Below, piece by piece: positions 1 to 11,184 of a stretch of DNA of 64,000 bases. The position numbers were made by a program, and so were the translations under genes. The DNA is from Aspergillus flavus (Eukaryota > Ascomycota > Eurotiomycetes > Eurotiales > Aspergillaceae), in contig NC_092408.1 in assembly GCF_009017415.1 (NCBI RefSeq), positions 3,534,001 to 3,598,000 of the forward strand, read 5' to 3'. Every line of letters starts with the position of its first letter. The stretch's first letter is position 1. The notes below the pieces were generated by a model. It made no database searches. It worked only from the letters and a program-made list of their open reading frames with translations, and had not been told where the DNA came from.

Positions 1-1610
1 TACAGCGCCTGCAAATCAGCATCATAGTCGCCCACACCAGTGTCGAAGTAGTTGAAGACGATATCGGGCATATCAAGCGGATCAGCAGACCGGAGAGTGA
101 CACTCCCCGCGGAGTTACGGGGATGACCTTTCAAGATAGCCCAGGTAAACCAATCATGCTCACTGGTGGCATTGATACTATAGTTGGGGAAGTAACCACG
201 GAAATTGACTGGGCCACCGAAGACAAACACATCGTAGGAGTCGTCGGCCGTGACGCTGCTCTTATAGAACATTGTCGCCGCCAGTCCGGAGGAGGAGTAG
301 ATGCCCCGGTCTTTCAGGATGGGGGTAGGGGTTTCCCATCGGTCGATGCAGGGGTCGGCTTCGCCATTCTCGCTGAAGGTGCAGCCGTCCAGGACGGCCC
401 AGTCCTTGGGAACGTGGCCCTGCACGGTGATCTCGTAGTGATCCTGCAGGTTGGTTCCCACGCCCGGCAGGTCGGAGATCACCTTGATTCCGAACTTCTG
501 GAGCTCCTCGGCTGGGCCGACACCGCTCAGTTTGAGGAGTTGGGGAGAGTTGTACACGCCGCCGGCGACGATGACTTCGCGCGAGGCCTGCGCTGTACCT
601 GGTGTTCCCTTGGAGTAGTCGTTTGCGAGGGGGCTGGCGCGGTAGAGGTGCTGGCCATCGAGGAATTCGACGCCGGTAGCGCGGGGTGGGTTCTCAGACT
701 CGTCGAAGGTCACCTTGGTGACAAAGCAGTTGGTGCGCACGTCCAATGGGTATTTCTTGCTGCCATCATCGTTCTTAGCATCGCGGACAGCGAGAATGAA
801 CTCACGGGGTCCGTTCCGGTGGGCGTCGTTGGTCGAGATCGGGATCTGATAATAGCCCGGCTTGGTATCGCGGGTTTTCTTGTCGGCATTCGCATCACCG
901 GCAAGAAGGGTTCCAACGTTGAAGATCGTGTTTGTATGGTTACCGAGAGCAAAGGCACCGCCCAGGAGCAGGCTGAGAAGCTGGGGGTCCTCCAAGACCA
1001 GGCTGAGGGGGGCGGTCTCGGTATGGAGCCAGCCGTCGTAGCCATGGCCTTTCTGTCCAGGGAGGAGGTAGTTGTTGTTCTCTAACTTGGCAAAGTACTT
1101 GCGCATGTTATCCGGAGACCAGGAGCCATCACCGGTAAGGGTGGCAATGTATTCGAAGTCGGACTGATGAGGATAGATCGCGATCAGAGCATTATGCGCA
1201 GTGCAACCGCCTAGGGTTCCCGTACGAGGATAGAGGGTCCCCTTCATGGTGGAGCCCTCTGGTGGGTTCAGACCGGTATATATTTCACCATCCGGGGTCT
1301 CGTAGCTTGTTTTATAGTCCCGGGCCTGTCTCTCTTCATCTGCGTAATGACGAACAAAGAAGTTCCAGGACATCTCCTCATCCTCGGAGGCCTTTGCGGA
1401 GTAGGCAGGAATAGAATAGTTGAGGTTCAGGCCCTGATCATCACCAGCCTCGATCAGCAGCGTCTTATGTCCTGCAAGGGCCAGACGAGCAGCTAACGGG
1501 CCACCACCTGCTCCAGATCCCACAACCACATATTCGTATCCAGTGAGATTGACAGCCGTCGTCAGGCCAGTGCCCACGGCCAGAAGGCCCAACAACTGCC
1601 GAACAAACAT
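1..1610 (-). CDS. Secreted GMC oxidoreductase (3' end cut by window edge)
   Basis: A single uninterrupted frame runs from the ATG at 1610-1608 to the window edge, giving 536 codons. The protein begins with a hydrophobic signal peptide of about 19 residues, followed at residues 31-37 by the FAD-binding loop GSGAGGG (Rossmann fold), and then a GMC-type block GCTAHNALIAIYPH. Near the edge comes the family pattern HPRNSAGSVTLRSADP. Members of the glucose-methanol-choline family oxidise alcohols or sugars with FAD and reduce O2 or quinones; a signal peptide implies an extracellular enzyme. The C-terminal part with the catalytic His/Asn lies outside the window, so activity cannot be judged and the substrate cannot be read from this sequence. 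The long open frame on the opposite strand (123-1085) is a mirror of this gene's codon bias. Confidence 0.93.
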   Translation of the reverse strand, partial: MFVRQLLGLLAVGTGLTTAVNLTGYEYVVVGSGAGGGPLAARLALAGHKTLLIEAGDDQGLNLNYSIPAYSAKASEDEEMSWNFFVRHYADEERQARDYKTSYETPDGEIYTGLNPPEGSTMKGTLYPRTGTLGGCTAHNALIAIYPHQSDFEYIATLTGDGSWSPDNMRKYFAKLENNNYLLPGQKGHGYDGWLHTETAPLSLVLEDPQLLSLLLGGAFALGNHTNTIFNVGTLLAGDANADKKTRDTKPGYYQIPISTNDAHRNGPREFILAVRDAKNDDGSKKYPLDVRTNCFVTKVTFDESENPPRATGVEFLDGQHLYRASPLANDYSKGTPGTAQASREVIVAGGVYNSPQLLKLSGVGPAEELQKFGIKVISDLPGVGTNLQDHYEITVQGHVPKDWAVLDGCTFSENGEADPCIDRWETPTPILKDRGIYSSSGLAATMFYKSSVTADDSYDVFVFGGPVNFRGYFPNYSINATSEHDWFTWAILKGHPRNSAGSVTLRSADPLDMPDIVFNYFDTGVGDYDADLQAL

Positions 1611-1667
1611 GATTGAAAATCAGATAGTGTGCATGTTGCTCCAGAGAGAGACGGACTTCGGACGATT

Positions 1668-1675
1668 CTTTTATA
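1668..1675 (-). promoter_or_regulatory. TATA box of the GMC oxidoreductase gene
   Basis: The minus strand reads TATAAAAG here, 58 bp upstream of the start codon at 1610. A strong TATA box so close to the start is typical of regulated, highly inducible fungal genes. Position and match are seen; function is inferred. Confidence 0.5.
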
Positions 1676-1695
1676 GGTAAGAAAAAGACATGTCA

Positions 1696-1709
1696 CCCCT
1701 CAAAAGGGG
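1696..1709. promoter_or_regulatory. Back-to-back STRE-like palindrome
   Basis: The sequence CCCCTCAAAAGGGG places a CCCCT and an AGGGG core head to head, about 20 bp upstream of the TATA box of the GMC gene. CCCCT/AGGGG is the stress response element bound by Msn2/4-type C2H2 factors in fungi. The arrangement is seen; stress control of the oxidoreductase is inference. Confidence 0.35.
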
Positions 1710-2235
1710 AGACAAGACATGGCTGATCAGTGGAAGCATACCGATCCCTGCTCGTTGCAGCGTACCAAGACTGGCCGGCCATAGCCCTAGTAGAGCCGAT
1801 CTCTACAACGCCTCGTGGGCTCCACTCTTACATTGTACGTAAAAGGCTGGATCATTCTTCCCCCTGTCTGTGCGCTACAGTCTTGCATTTTTCTAACCAG
1901 CATCTTCCTCTGGTCAGATCGCATCTGGGGTTCTTGGTTGGCCGTTTACTCCGTAAGAGTCTTACCGATGCCTTATCATCAAGCTGCCTAAGCAGCTCAC
2001 AGTCCTGTCCTTAGGGTCTCTAGTGACAGTTTGATAGAAAGTTATTTGCGGTTAATCATTGCCAAGGTGTGGTTTAGATGTCGATCGGCAAAGTGCTTAA
2101 GTGTGGCGCCGGCGTTCATTCCCGTAACGGAATTTGGTGAAGAAATCGCCAATATAACGATATATCCCCGGGCTTCAGCCGTGCCAAAAGAAGAAATATT
2201 CTTTAATTAGCACATGTCATGAGCTCTGCAGGCTC

Positions 2236-2238
<3 letters not shown>

Positions 2239-2267
<29 letters not shown>
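2239..2267. repeat. Poly-T tract, 29 nt
   Basis: Uninterrupted run of 29 T. It is a simple homopolymer in an intergenic region; no target-site duplication or element is visible next to it. Confidence 0.9.
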
Positions 2268-2269
<2 letters not shown>

Positions 2270-3179
2270 CTCATAACATTCAGCTACCTCGGCCAATACG
2301 CATGCATCAGTGCTCTAAGCGAGGCTAGAAGTACTCCGTCGACTAGGTGGGTCTGTCTCCTGTAGCCAATATCGACAAGTCTAGAGCGAGGGAAGGCTTT
2401 AGTTCAATAAGTGGAGCGGCATATTAATGATGTCTAGTGCTATGAAAACGCCTCTCTTCAACATGTAAAGCACGAGATAGCTAATATGTCGGGTTTGTAT
2501 ACATGCAACCCCAAGCCATTTTCATTCAGATTTCCAGGTGATTACGTTATCGCTGGCAATTACAATATTCTCTTTTCTTCCGATAGATATCTGAGGGGGC
2601 GGGAATGCCAACAGCAATTTTACTCTATTTTTCTATTTTCCTAGTACCACCCACGCGCAGCAAGCGATATAGGGAGGTCTTCACATTCCTCGAACCACGC
2701 TCCGACTGATACAGACAAATACGATTAAGTTTCCTGGGATACTGTGAGTGCATCCCTTTAAGTTGAGTCCATCTGGGATGAATAGATGAATGGCTTACTC
2801 TTTGATATGTGGTGTCGTTTCATCACTCATTTCACCGAAGGAATATATTCCAGACTTGGAGCTTTGAAAGGCTTATTTACTTCATAGTGAATTGCTTTAG
2901 GCGAATTAATCTATACCCAAGTATGAATGGCAAGAGGATATACTGTGCTTCAAGCGTTGTATTCATTGACTGCGCCGAGTGAAATAACGGGTACTCACTG
3001 CTAATGCAAATGCGACACTTGACTATGTCCTAATATTGGGGCATAGATATATCTTCAACACTCTTCGGCCTTGCTTTCTTCTCTCTTCCTGTCTTTCTCT
3101 GCCCATCAACACTTGTATCACTACTAAACACACTCTGCCTCGATCCAAACAAAGCAAGATACTCCAACTCCCGAGTAGT

Positions 3180-3562
3180 ATGCCTTCTATCAAGACTTCT
3201 GTCGCTCTCCTCGCCATACTCAGTCTATATCTCAAGAGTGTACTGGGTTTCTTTCCGCAGACCTTTACTCATGACAGTACTACCAGTAACAATGTTCCTA
3301 CCCCTACCCCCCACTCCCACGCCTACAGCTCTTCTAGAGACCACCAGCCCCTTCGATCGAGAGGATGCCCTCCAGGTTGAGCAGAGACAAGTATGTCCTA
3401 CCAACAAGACCTTCTATTCTTAAACATATCCAGTCCCAGTACTCACAATACCTGCTTTAGAAACAATGCGATGGGACCTGCACCTATGGGCTTTGCTTCT
3501 GCACCCCCTACCATTGGTGTCACTGTAATGTCCATAAGGCACACTGTGTTTGCAGATGGTAG
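3180..3562 (+). CDS. Small secreted cysteine-rich peptide, three exons
   Basis: Model: exons 3180-3285, 3338-3390 and 3461-3562, giving 86 residues. Exon 1 encodes a clear signal peptide (MPSIKTSVALLAILSLYLKSVLG). Exon 2 encodes an acidic linker ending in VEQRQ, like a propeptide boundary. Exon 3 encodes a compact 33-residue tail with eight cysteines spaced C-x3-C-x4-C-x1-C-x5-C-x1-C-x6-C-x1-C, ending in RW before TAG. Intron 2 (GTATGT donor, CTTTAG acceptor, 70 nt) is convincing and joins the frames exactly. Intron 1 is less sure: donors at 3238 or 3286 and acceptors after 3328 or 3337 all restore the frame. Eight paired cysteines in 33 residues fit a disulfide-stabilised effector, defensin-like or antimicrobial peptide, but I recognise no named family and assign no activity. 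It lies about 1.6 kb from a secreted oxidoreductase, divergently oriented. Confidence 0.55.
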
Positions 3563-4765
3563 GCGCATACTACTCCATACTAAAATACGTAGTGCGAGGG
3601 CTTGTTTGACATAGTCCAGGTAACAATGGGTTTGGGGGGTTTCCAGCCGGAGGTCTACGGTGGTGCTGGGCGCTACTGCAGCATTCTTTCCTGAAGGCCT
3701 GTGGTTCTCTGATCGGGGTATAAAGCAGGGCTCGATTATTTATGCTTCTGCTGTAGATAATACCAGGTTGGTAGTCGTATAACTTCAGTCATTCCTGGAT
3801 TCGGGGGGAACATGATGAATCTTTTGTTTTTGATATCGTCTCCCGAGTCGTAAGAGAGATACTCTGACCTAGTATGCTGCACTAATCTTCGACCTACACC
3901 ATAACTAAGGATAACACATTAACTCCACATGAAGCTCATAATTGATCACTAATTCTCAACAAAGATGTTAGATACGAAACAAGTGCCAGATGACACTCTT
4001 TTATTGCAAACTTAACGCAAGATCACTCAAGGCGTGACACATGATGAAAAACGAAGATACAGCATCCTTCTGTTATTCGCAAGTCACAATATTTTCTAAT
4101 GGTGGACATTTCTTGTATGCCGTTAGGGCAGTTAAGGAGTATCAAAATAGGCAGTCACCTGATGGGGATCTCTTTGTCAGGCCTGGTGAATGTGATATCC
4201 TTTTCACTGACATTGTTACCTGTCATGACTCGGCTGGTCTATACTCACTCTTCGCAGGAATATAACCTTCATCTACTATTCAATTAGTTGATTCACACGG
4301 ACTACCCCTTCATTACCTTAGATGATGGCTGCAATCAAAGACCCACCGTTGTCTATAAAGGCTGGGTACATGCGCAGCCATTTTGGCAGACCATGGATAT
4401 CACTCTGAGATTTTTAGAAGACTTTCTTCCTCTGCCTTGATCTCATACTTGAGTTTTCATACATTCAGTTGCTTGTGAACTGACCCTGTCCCATCCCACT
4501 GATCTCTGTCTGAACAAAGATAGTATTGTAGTAACGTGGAGTATCCTTGGATATCATCAGTAAAGCCATTGCCTTTTCTTCTCCTCTCCCCTCTCACATC
4601 TTCTTCCCTCTTTCCTTCATATATCCCCAGTCAAACTCAACCTTCTTCTATCACGACCAGTCATGAGATTGACTTAAAGAAACAGCAACTCCTTCTCGAA
4701 CCCATACCTCCAAGAACCATCTTCAACACTCCAGTCCACAGCATCCCTAAACAAACGAGAACAAA
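3563..4765. other. Intergenic region, no supported gene
   Basis: About 1.2 kb. A 74-codon frame at 4041-4265 is open but lacks recognisable motifs or splice partners, so it is not called. From about 4560 to 4765 the plus strand is rich in C and T, as in fungal 5' leaders, and leads into the start of the next gene at 4766. Confidence 0.5.
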
Positions 4766-5918
4766 ATGACTCTCAGAGTAGCAGAAAAGACCTCGAAAAC
4801 AATCAAATCTGAGTCCCCATTGGCAGACGGCTTTAATCCCACACCCGGAAACTCTTGGGGCGTGGAAATCTCAAATAGGGCCAGTGAGACCGACAAACTG
4901 CGCCAAAAGGTGGAACAGATGAACGAGAAGCTTGACAAGTTGCTCAAGCAGAATGAAACATACCACGCGACAAGTGAGTTCGGAGGAACTGGTCAGGACG
5001 ATACCTATAATAAATCTGGCTGGCCAGCGGACCCGAATGACGAATACTTGGGGCAGGCTGTAGAGGATGATGGCTGTCAAGATGCCTACTGCGAACACTC
5101 GTGGACGGAAGAGGATGAAATGCCGGAGCTGGAGAATGTGAACGGTGATTCAGGACTCGGGCACGAGTGGACAGCTGAAGATTCGTGGGGGTTGGGGCGT
5201 GCGCATGATGATTCAGGACTCGGGGACGAGGTTGCTTTGACTGAGACTAACGTTGAAGCCGATGAGTTACGCGACCAGGTGAAATGTCTTCAGGCGAGGT
5301 TGGCTGATCTATTGGCCGAGAATACTCAGCTAACCATGAAGGTTAAGGAGCTCGTAGGGGGAAGGGACGATTTAATTCCATCAAGGAATTGCTTCCTCTC
5401 ACTCTACAAGTGCCAGAAGCTTCAACGTGCTCTGACTCTAGATGAATGCGAACATCTTGTCCATGCAAGCACCAAAGTCGCGAGTGGGGACGTCATGGCT
5501 GACAGCGAGCTGTATATCTCAGGGGAGCGGAAGGACTACGATGTCTTCGTGGATCTGTATGGAGTAGATCCGCATGCTGTTCCTTCAGTGTTGAGTAAGT
5601 GACTAGAACCCCTCATCACGGTGTTAGCTAACCAGATGCACAGAGGACCAGCACACGATCGAACTGGTGAACGCGCACGCTACTATCTTGGCCTCGAAGC
5701 ACAAGACCTACACATCAAAGTTTGAGGAGCGTTTTGCACGCTTTATCACGAATCTTCGGCGCACTGGCTATCCGGAAGACTATCTTATCGGGTTCATGGA
5801 CGATGTGGGTATTCTGGAACTACAGGCAAGCTACACAGCTTTCAGGAATGCCCTCCTTACTGAGGTCAGCGACGCTTTAAAGGCCGAGGTAATGAATGAC
5901 CCGGTAAACTCATGGTAA
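4766..5918 (+). CDS. Coiled-coil protein of unknown function, two exons
   Basis: Exons 4766-5594 and 5644-5918 with a 49-nt intron (GTAAGT...CACAG) give 367 residues. I do not recognise a family. The N-terminal part has a short heptad stretch around residues 38-65 and a stronger leucine-rich coiled coil at about residues 165-197. Between them lies a very acidic segment with imperfect internal repeats (DSGLG twice; SWTEED and EWTAED). The second exon is mainly helical and charged. No signal peptide or membrane segment is seen. The ATG is preceded by a C/T-rich leader, which supports this start. It may be a scaffolding or structural protein, but that is a guess from the coiled coils alone. Confidence 0.7.
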
Positions 5919-6675
5919 TAGTCTCCATTAAGCTTGCTTTATGCGGCTTACTTAGTCAATCTCCTCTCTCGGGTTCTCGTTGCTCTTGTTTTCACATTCC
6001 TGAAGTTTTGAAGCGATATCTACGTTACGGGGTCTATTGATGTTGCTTTCTATCTTGCTTAAAGTTTCATTTATCATTGTTAATGTTCATGCGTTTTCAT
6101 ACTCCTATCGAAGCAATGCAATACATATGAGTACTTAGTTGGTTGGATCAAGCGAGGTTACTAGGCATATAGTATGCCATTCCGTATTAAGGTAAAATCA
6201 AACAACCGAGTAGACAACCCTCATGATAAGCACTGGGCAAAAGTCTCTCGAATACTCTTCAACGAAAAGGAAGGTTACTGATACGCGAGATTAACCGGTT
6301 CATATAGGTACAGACAGATAGAGGGAAGACACTCCGCAGAGCACCAGAATGAGATATCCATTCCGTCTACAGAAAACGCCATCGAAGGTATCTCACAGAC
6401 CACCAAGACGAATGGTGTTAATAACACAAACAAAGGAAAAGTAAAAGATAGAGATGATTCACGTAAGTGCTGAGAATAGCGAGCTCCCGAGAGTCAGCCC
6501 AAAAAAGAAAAAGTAAAAAAAGGCCACGGGGAGATATCAGGACAATAATTGTTACAAGGGAAACAGCAAAGGAGTGTGATATTCATGCATCAGTTCGATG
6601 ATAATTGAGATAACTCGGCCAGCGCAACTATCCAAAGCCATGGTAGGAAAACAACAGTAGCAATCGCAAGGTATT
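5919..6675. other. Convergent intergenic region
   Basis: About 0.76 kb between the ends of two converging genes, AT-rich and without a credible open frame. It should contain the two 3' untranslated regions. Confidence 0.6.
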
Positions 6676-9401
6676 TTACTCGGCATCCATATCTTCGTCC
6701 AGGTCAATAGCGTCAGGGTTCGCAGGAGCAGCTGGCTGCTCTTGGCCAGGTGGTGGAGGTCGGTTTCCACCCTCGGGGCCTGTGCTGGCAGCGACAAAGC
6801 CCACAGGAGCACGCGCTTGTCGTTCCAGGGCTGCCATAGCGTCTGCTGTCGAACCATCCACATCTCCTTCCTCGGCGCCCTTTTCGTCGCCGTCTTGAGC
6901 CCGCTGTTGGCTGCGAGCAATAGCCTGGGAGGCGATGAAGTTGACGTCGGTGCTGTCCAATAATGTTAGCTTTGATCCATAGCGTTGTCAACTTAAAAGA
7001 GAGTACATACTTGTACTGTGCTTGAACACTTCTCTTGATACGAAGCATCTCCTTGAAGGTATCTTCGTTGCCATGTTGAACTTCGAATGCCTCCCATTTC
7101 TGCCAGAAAGGAGCGTTCGTCCGGGGGTCGCAGAACTGAGAAGCGTGGCCATAGATTGCGCGGGCTCGGTCGATTTCGCCAAGTCGTCGTTCCATTTCTG
7201 CAAATTTGAGGCACATCTCCTTGGCTTCTTGATCAGGCAATGCCGCAATAGCACGTTCGTAGATTGGTCTTGTAGAAGGTAATCCAAAGTTCGACGCGGA
7301 TTTGGTAATGTAGAACTCAAACATCTCGAATCTGTCCTCGTCGGACACCGCACGAGTAGCACGCTCGTAGATACGCATGGCGTGGCGGGCTAATCCACGT
7401 TCCTCTTCAAGATTGCCATACATTAGATAGAGCGGCTTGGCAAACTTGGGAGGACATCCATCCAGGGCCTGTTCGAAGAGGTCTCGTAATCTTTCAATAC
7501 CAATCTTCCGATCAACAGCTTTAGTCAAGTAGAGGTTCCAAAGCTCGAATGCAACCGGGTAGCTGAAGAGATCTAAACCTCGCTCGTAAACCTTGAATGA
7601 ATCCTCGAAGTACTTGTGCTCCTCCAAAAGATTGGCATAGTTGACCACAGTTTGGGGCGTGGCGATGCGTAGCTCGAAAATCCTCTCGTAAACCTTCTTT
7701 GTCTCTTCCAACGACGCGACGCTTTCAACCAAATCAACGTAGAAACTCCACAATTTCCAGCTCTTGTGAACTCGTTGCTGAGGCGAAAGGTTCTCATCGA
7801 AGTAGTCGACTGTTGATTTCTTCGGCGCTTGCGTTGCTTTCGCCATAACCTCAACGGCTTTATCGAAGTTCTCGCCGCGGAGTTCCATTTCAGCCCATTC
7901 ACACCACGTCTCGGCGAGCTCAGCAACCGATTTGAAGGGGACCTTCACAGCCTTCTCAAAGATTACCCTAGCTGTATCCAGATCTCCTCCGCTCTCGTAG
8001 AATTTAGCGTAGTTGACCCAGAGCTCGGAGAACTTGCCATGAGCCTTCTTAGGGCTTATAGCCGCGATGGCTGCCGTGTAAGTGTTGACGATTTCTTGTT
8101 TGTTGTCACCCCACAAAGCAACCCTCTTCTCCCACTCGATGACATTGTTAGGGTTCTGTCGTAGCAATACATCATTGACCAGGAATGGCCGGCGGTCCAT
8201 GAGCTGTTCGAACCTCAGCATTCGGAGATCGAGATCGAAATCTGCCTCTTCATCGGATTGGCCTTTATCAGCACGAACAGCTGCTGCTTCCATCAAATTA
8301 CCAATAATTGACTCTTCAAATTCGACATAGGAGTCGAAAATAAGTGTAAAGTCGCGAACCGTCATGACCGTCGTGATGCCCTCTTCGAAGGTATCTCGAG
8401 CCTTTTCGAAACTACCCTTCGTGATCCAATATGTTGCTAATCCAGCCCACAATTTCCCTCTCTGGTCAGCGAACCGGTCGATTCCACTGCGGAGAATAGC
8501 GTCCACATCAATGCCGACATGCGGGCCAGTTTCGATTTGCTTCGCCTTCGACACGAGCAAGTCCACCATTTCAGTCCACAGCTGGAAGTGGCTCTTCCCC
8601 TCCTTAGACTGGAATCTTGGGTTGTCGAGTATCTCCATATACCGCTTTACAGCTTCCGTATACTGTCCCATCTCCACAAGAAGCTCAATGTATTCCTCCG
8701 CGTTCTCCGGGTGGATCTGCATGTACCGAGCCCAGATTTTCACGGCTGTCTGGCCAGAAGCGGAACGCGCGAAAGCCTTATAAAGCTTCCATATCCTGTT
8801 ATGTTGAGTGATCGGTAGAGCTCGTAGTGCGCGGTCGAACGTACGTCGAGTTTGCGTCACGAGGGGTTGTTGAAGTAGGAATGAGAGGTACAGTTCCCAA
8901 ATCCGTGGCATTTTGTTGAGGAGAATAAGGGCACGCTCGAAAAGTGCGTTGACCTTCTGGTATTCGGGTCGGTATATAGTGGGGTTGCGACCTTTAAGAT
9001 GCTTCGTGCGGAATTCCAAGTACTACTAAAATCAGCAAACTTCAATGCGAAAAGGTGGGGCTGAAGGAAGCAGCGTACCATCTTCCACAGTTTGTAAGAT
9101 CTTGGGAGCTGCTTGCAAGCACGCTCCATAACCTGCGATTGATTAGCAGCACGTCCAGCAAGGTCCATCGCAACTGAAACATACAAAAGCCTGCTCGTAG
9201 AGCGTCCCATGCTGATGCTTATATTCGATATAAGCAAGCCATGGTTTGATACTGCCGGTGTCCCGAAGGAGATCCTGCTCATATACAGTATCCTGGTCGG
9301 CCTGTGAACAGATGGTGCAGTTAGCCTTTGTCCTATCAAATTCCGACGCCACAACTCACTATCAAGTAGAGGTCCGGCCCTGAGGCCGACGTGCGATCCA
9401 T
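6676..9401 (-). CDS. syf1: Pre-mRNA splicing factor SYF1 (HAT-repeat protein)
   Basis: Five exons on the minus strand: 9401-9360, 9301-9185, 9132-9079, 9022-7011 and 6952-6676, giving 833 residues; all junctions are canonical GT-AG and keep the frame. The protein is made almost entirely of half-a-TPR (HAT) repeats with repeated aromatic/acidic patterns such as KLWKMYLEFRTKHLKG and RIWELYLSFL. It ends in a Pro/Gly-rich, acidic tail (DLDEDMDAE). Syf1 is a structural subunit of the NineTeen/Prp19 complex, which activates the spliceosome in the nucleus. Length and the conserved stretch ending in QYNTDVNFIASQA fit the fungal ortholog (XAB2 in animals). It is divergent from the V-ATPase subunit D gene with 319 bp between the start codons. 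Confidence 0.95.
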
Positions 9402-9720
9402 TTGCGCGTGTTGCCGGTGAGATCTCGGGGGCAGGAGTGTCCCTGGCATGTCGCCACTCAGTCGAGCGGGATCGGCTCACACGGTCAACACAGAGTCCGA
9501 AGAAAGGGGTGTAGCATGAATTGGAGAGCTTTCTCGTCGCGTTGGATGATAGCCGCCTGAGAGACTGCAGAGATGAAGTTGTGCAGGGTCCACGTGACCT
9601 GCTATCATGCGGGCCGCAGGTGGTCCAAGCTCCTCCTCCATTATCGCCTATCGTCATCTACGCCGCTCCCTGTCGTGGCCTCTCAAGTCAAGCTGATCGT
9701 GCTCCTTGGGTCTATTAGCC
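9402..9720. promoter_or_regulatory. Shared divergent promoter of syf1 and vma8
   Basis: Only 319 bp separate the two start codons, so both housekeeping genes must use promoter elements in this stretch. No TATA box is obvious, as usual for constitutive fungal genes. No further element can be assigned by eye. Confidence 0.5.
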
Positions 9721-10900
9721 ATGTCGGGTGCAGTAGTATGTCTGTCCTTTTTGCTCCAGGTCTTCGTGTGGACCCACTGTTGATGTTTTTTCCTCACCTA
9801 GGGCCGCGAGGCAGTCTTCCCGACTCGCCAGTCGCTGGGGTTAATGAAGAGTAAACTGAAGGGCGCGGAAACCGGACACAGCTTGCTAAAGCGGAAGAGT
9901 GAGGCGTTGACCAAGTAAGTTCGCTACGCAAAAATCAGTTGTAATGCACATACTCAGATGTCATGAACTACAGGCGTTTCCGGGGTAAGTGGACATCATG
10001 AGCGCATTTCCCCACATAATATTAAACTAACATGGCAAGCCAGAGATTACTCGACGTATCGATGAAGCCAAACAGAAGATGGGGAGAGTCATGCAGATTG
10101 CCGCGTTTTCTTTGGCCGAAGTGAGCTATGCCGTTGGAGGCGATATCGGCTACCAGATTCAAGAATCCGCCAAGCAAGCACGATTCCGTGTACGCGCCAA
10201 ACAAGATAACGTCTCCGGTGTCCTCCTGCCTCACTTCGAGAGCTACACGGAGGAAGGAATCAATGATTTCGGCTTAACTGGTCTCGGAAAAGGAGGTCAA
10301 CAAGTTCAACGGTCTCGAGAGACGTACGCTCGCGCGGTCGAAACCTTGGTTGAACTTGCAAGCTTGCAGGTACAGTGTGAAAGCTAGCCACTTATAGTTC
10401 ATCTCTGACACCAGTAACTAGACTGCGTTCGTTATTCTAGACGAGGTGATCAAGGTTGTTAATCGGAGAGGTGAGTACTCTATTACTACGTGCAGGTTGA
10501 TGCTTAATTAACTAATTTCGTTCACAGTAAACGCAATGTAAGGCACTTCTTGTAGTAAACCAGGAATTCACAAACTAACTTGTCCAGTGAGCATGTTATC
10601 ATTCCCCGGACCGAGAACACCATCAAATGTTAGTGACTTCGGGTATCCGCTTTGGTTCGCAACTAACATAAACTAGACATTATGTCCGAACTCGACGAAG
10701 TTGATAGAGAAGAGTTCTACCGACTTAAGAAGGTATCAAATAAGAAGCAGCGCGATATTGCCGCCGCAGACGCCGAGATGGAGGCCCGCCGGGCAGCCGC
10801 CCAAGAGAAGGAGGGCCAAAAGGCATTGGAACCAGAAAAGGAAGCACCTGACGCCCCCGATGTCCTCGGAGAGCAAGAAGATGCAGATGTCATTTTCTAA
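9721..10900 (+). CDS. vma8: V-type H+-ATPase subunit D (Vma8), eight exons
   Basis: Exons 9721-9735, 9802-9914, 9974-9984, 10044-10369, 10422-10470, 10528-10537, 10588-10628 and 10677-10900 join to 262 residues. The protein has the family start with FPTRQSLGLMKSKLKGAETG, the long antiparallel coiled coil, the glycine-rich GLTGLGKGGQQ segment and RVNAIEHVIIPRTENTIKYI near the C-terminal helix. Subunit D forms the central rotor shaft linking the catalytic A3B3 head to the membrane ring, so it is needed to acidify vacuoles. Two exons are only 11 and 10 nt long, yet are required for the conserved residues KRFREITRR and RRVNAIEH. The length equals the usual family length. Confidence 0.96.
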
Positions 10901-11184
10901 TTTTATTCCCCTTTCTTTTCATTTACTTCCTCTGTCCCTGTATCTACTATACTTTCTAGCATGTAGCTGTCATTGGTATCATTCATTTGCTATTTTCACC
11001 TTCCTGTATCTCACTTGTTACAATGCCAATCTCCACAGAGAAAAGACACGAAAAATAAGAATAAAAGCCCATGAGGGGAAGCTCAAGCTCTGTATCGAAT
11101 TCCAATCAATATAATAAAACAGATAAACCCCGCCCCAACGCCAGAACAAGTTGCTCACAATTGCCCGAACTACATCCGCGCAGC

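Larger units (their letters stand above)
1611..3179. other. Intergenic region between GMC oxidoreductase and peptide gene
   Basis: About 1.57 kb that I read as divergent promoter sequence. It holds the TATA box and STRE-like palindrome near the left gene and a run of 29 T at 2239-2267. The short open frames (for example 1730-2014) have no start context, splice partners or recognisable motif, so no gene is called. Confidence 0.6.

Noticed and set aside
123..1085. 320-codon plus-strand frame opposite the GMC oxidoreductase
   Set aside because: It is a mirror of the minus-strand gene, which has a signal peptide, FAD motif and family blocks; the plus frame shows no motif and is Gly/Val-rich as expected from antisense codon bias.
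2239..2267. Poly-T tract as a trace of a retroposed poly-A tail
   Set aside because: No gene copy and no flanking target-site duplication next to the tract.
4041..4265. 74-codon frame between the peptide gene and the coiled-coil gene
   Set aside because: Open and somewhat protein-like, but no signal peptide, splice partner or known motif, and overlapping frames are equally open.
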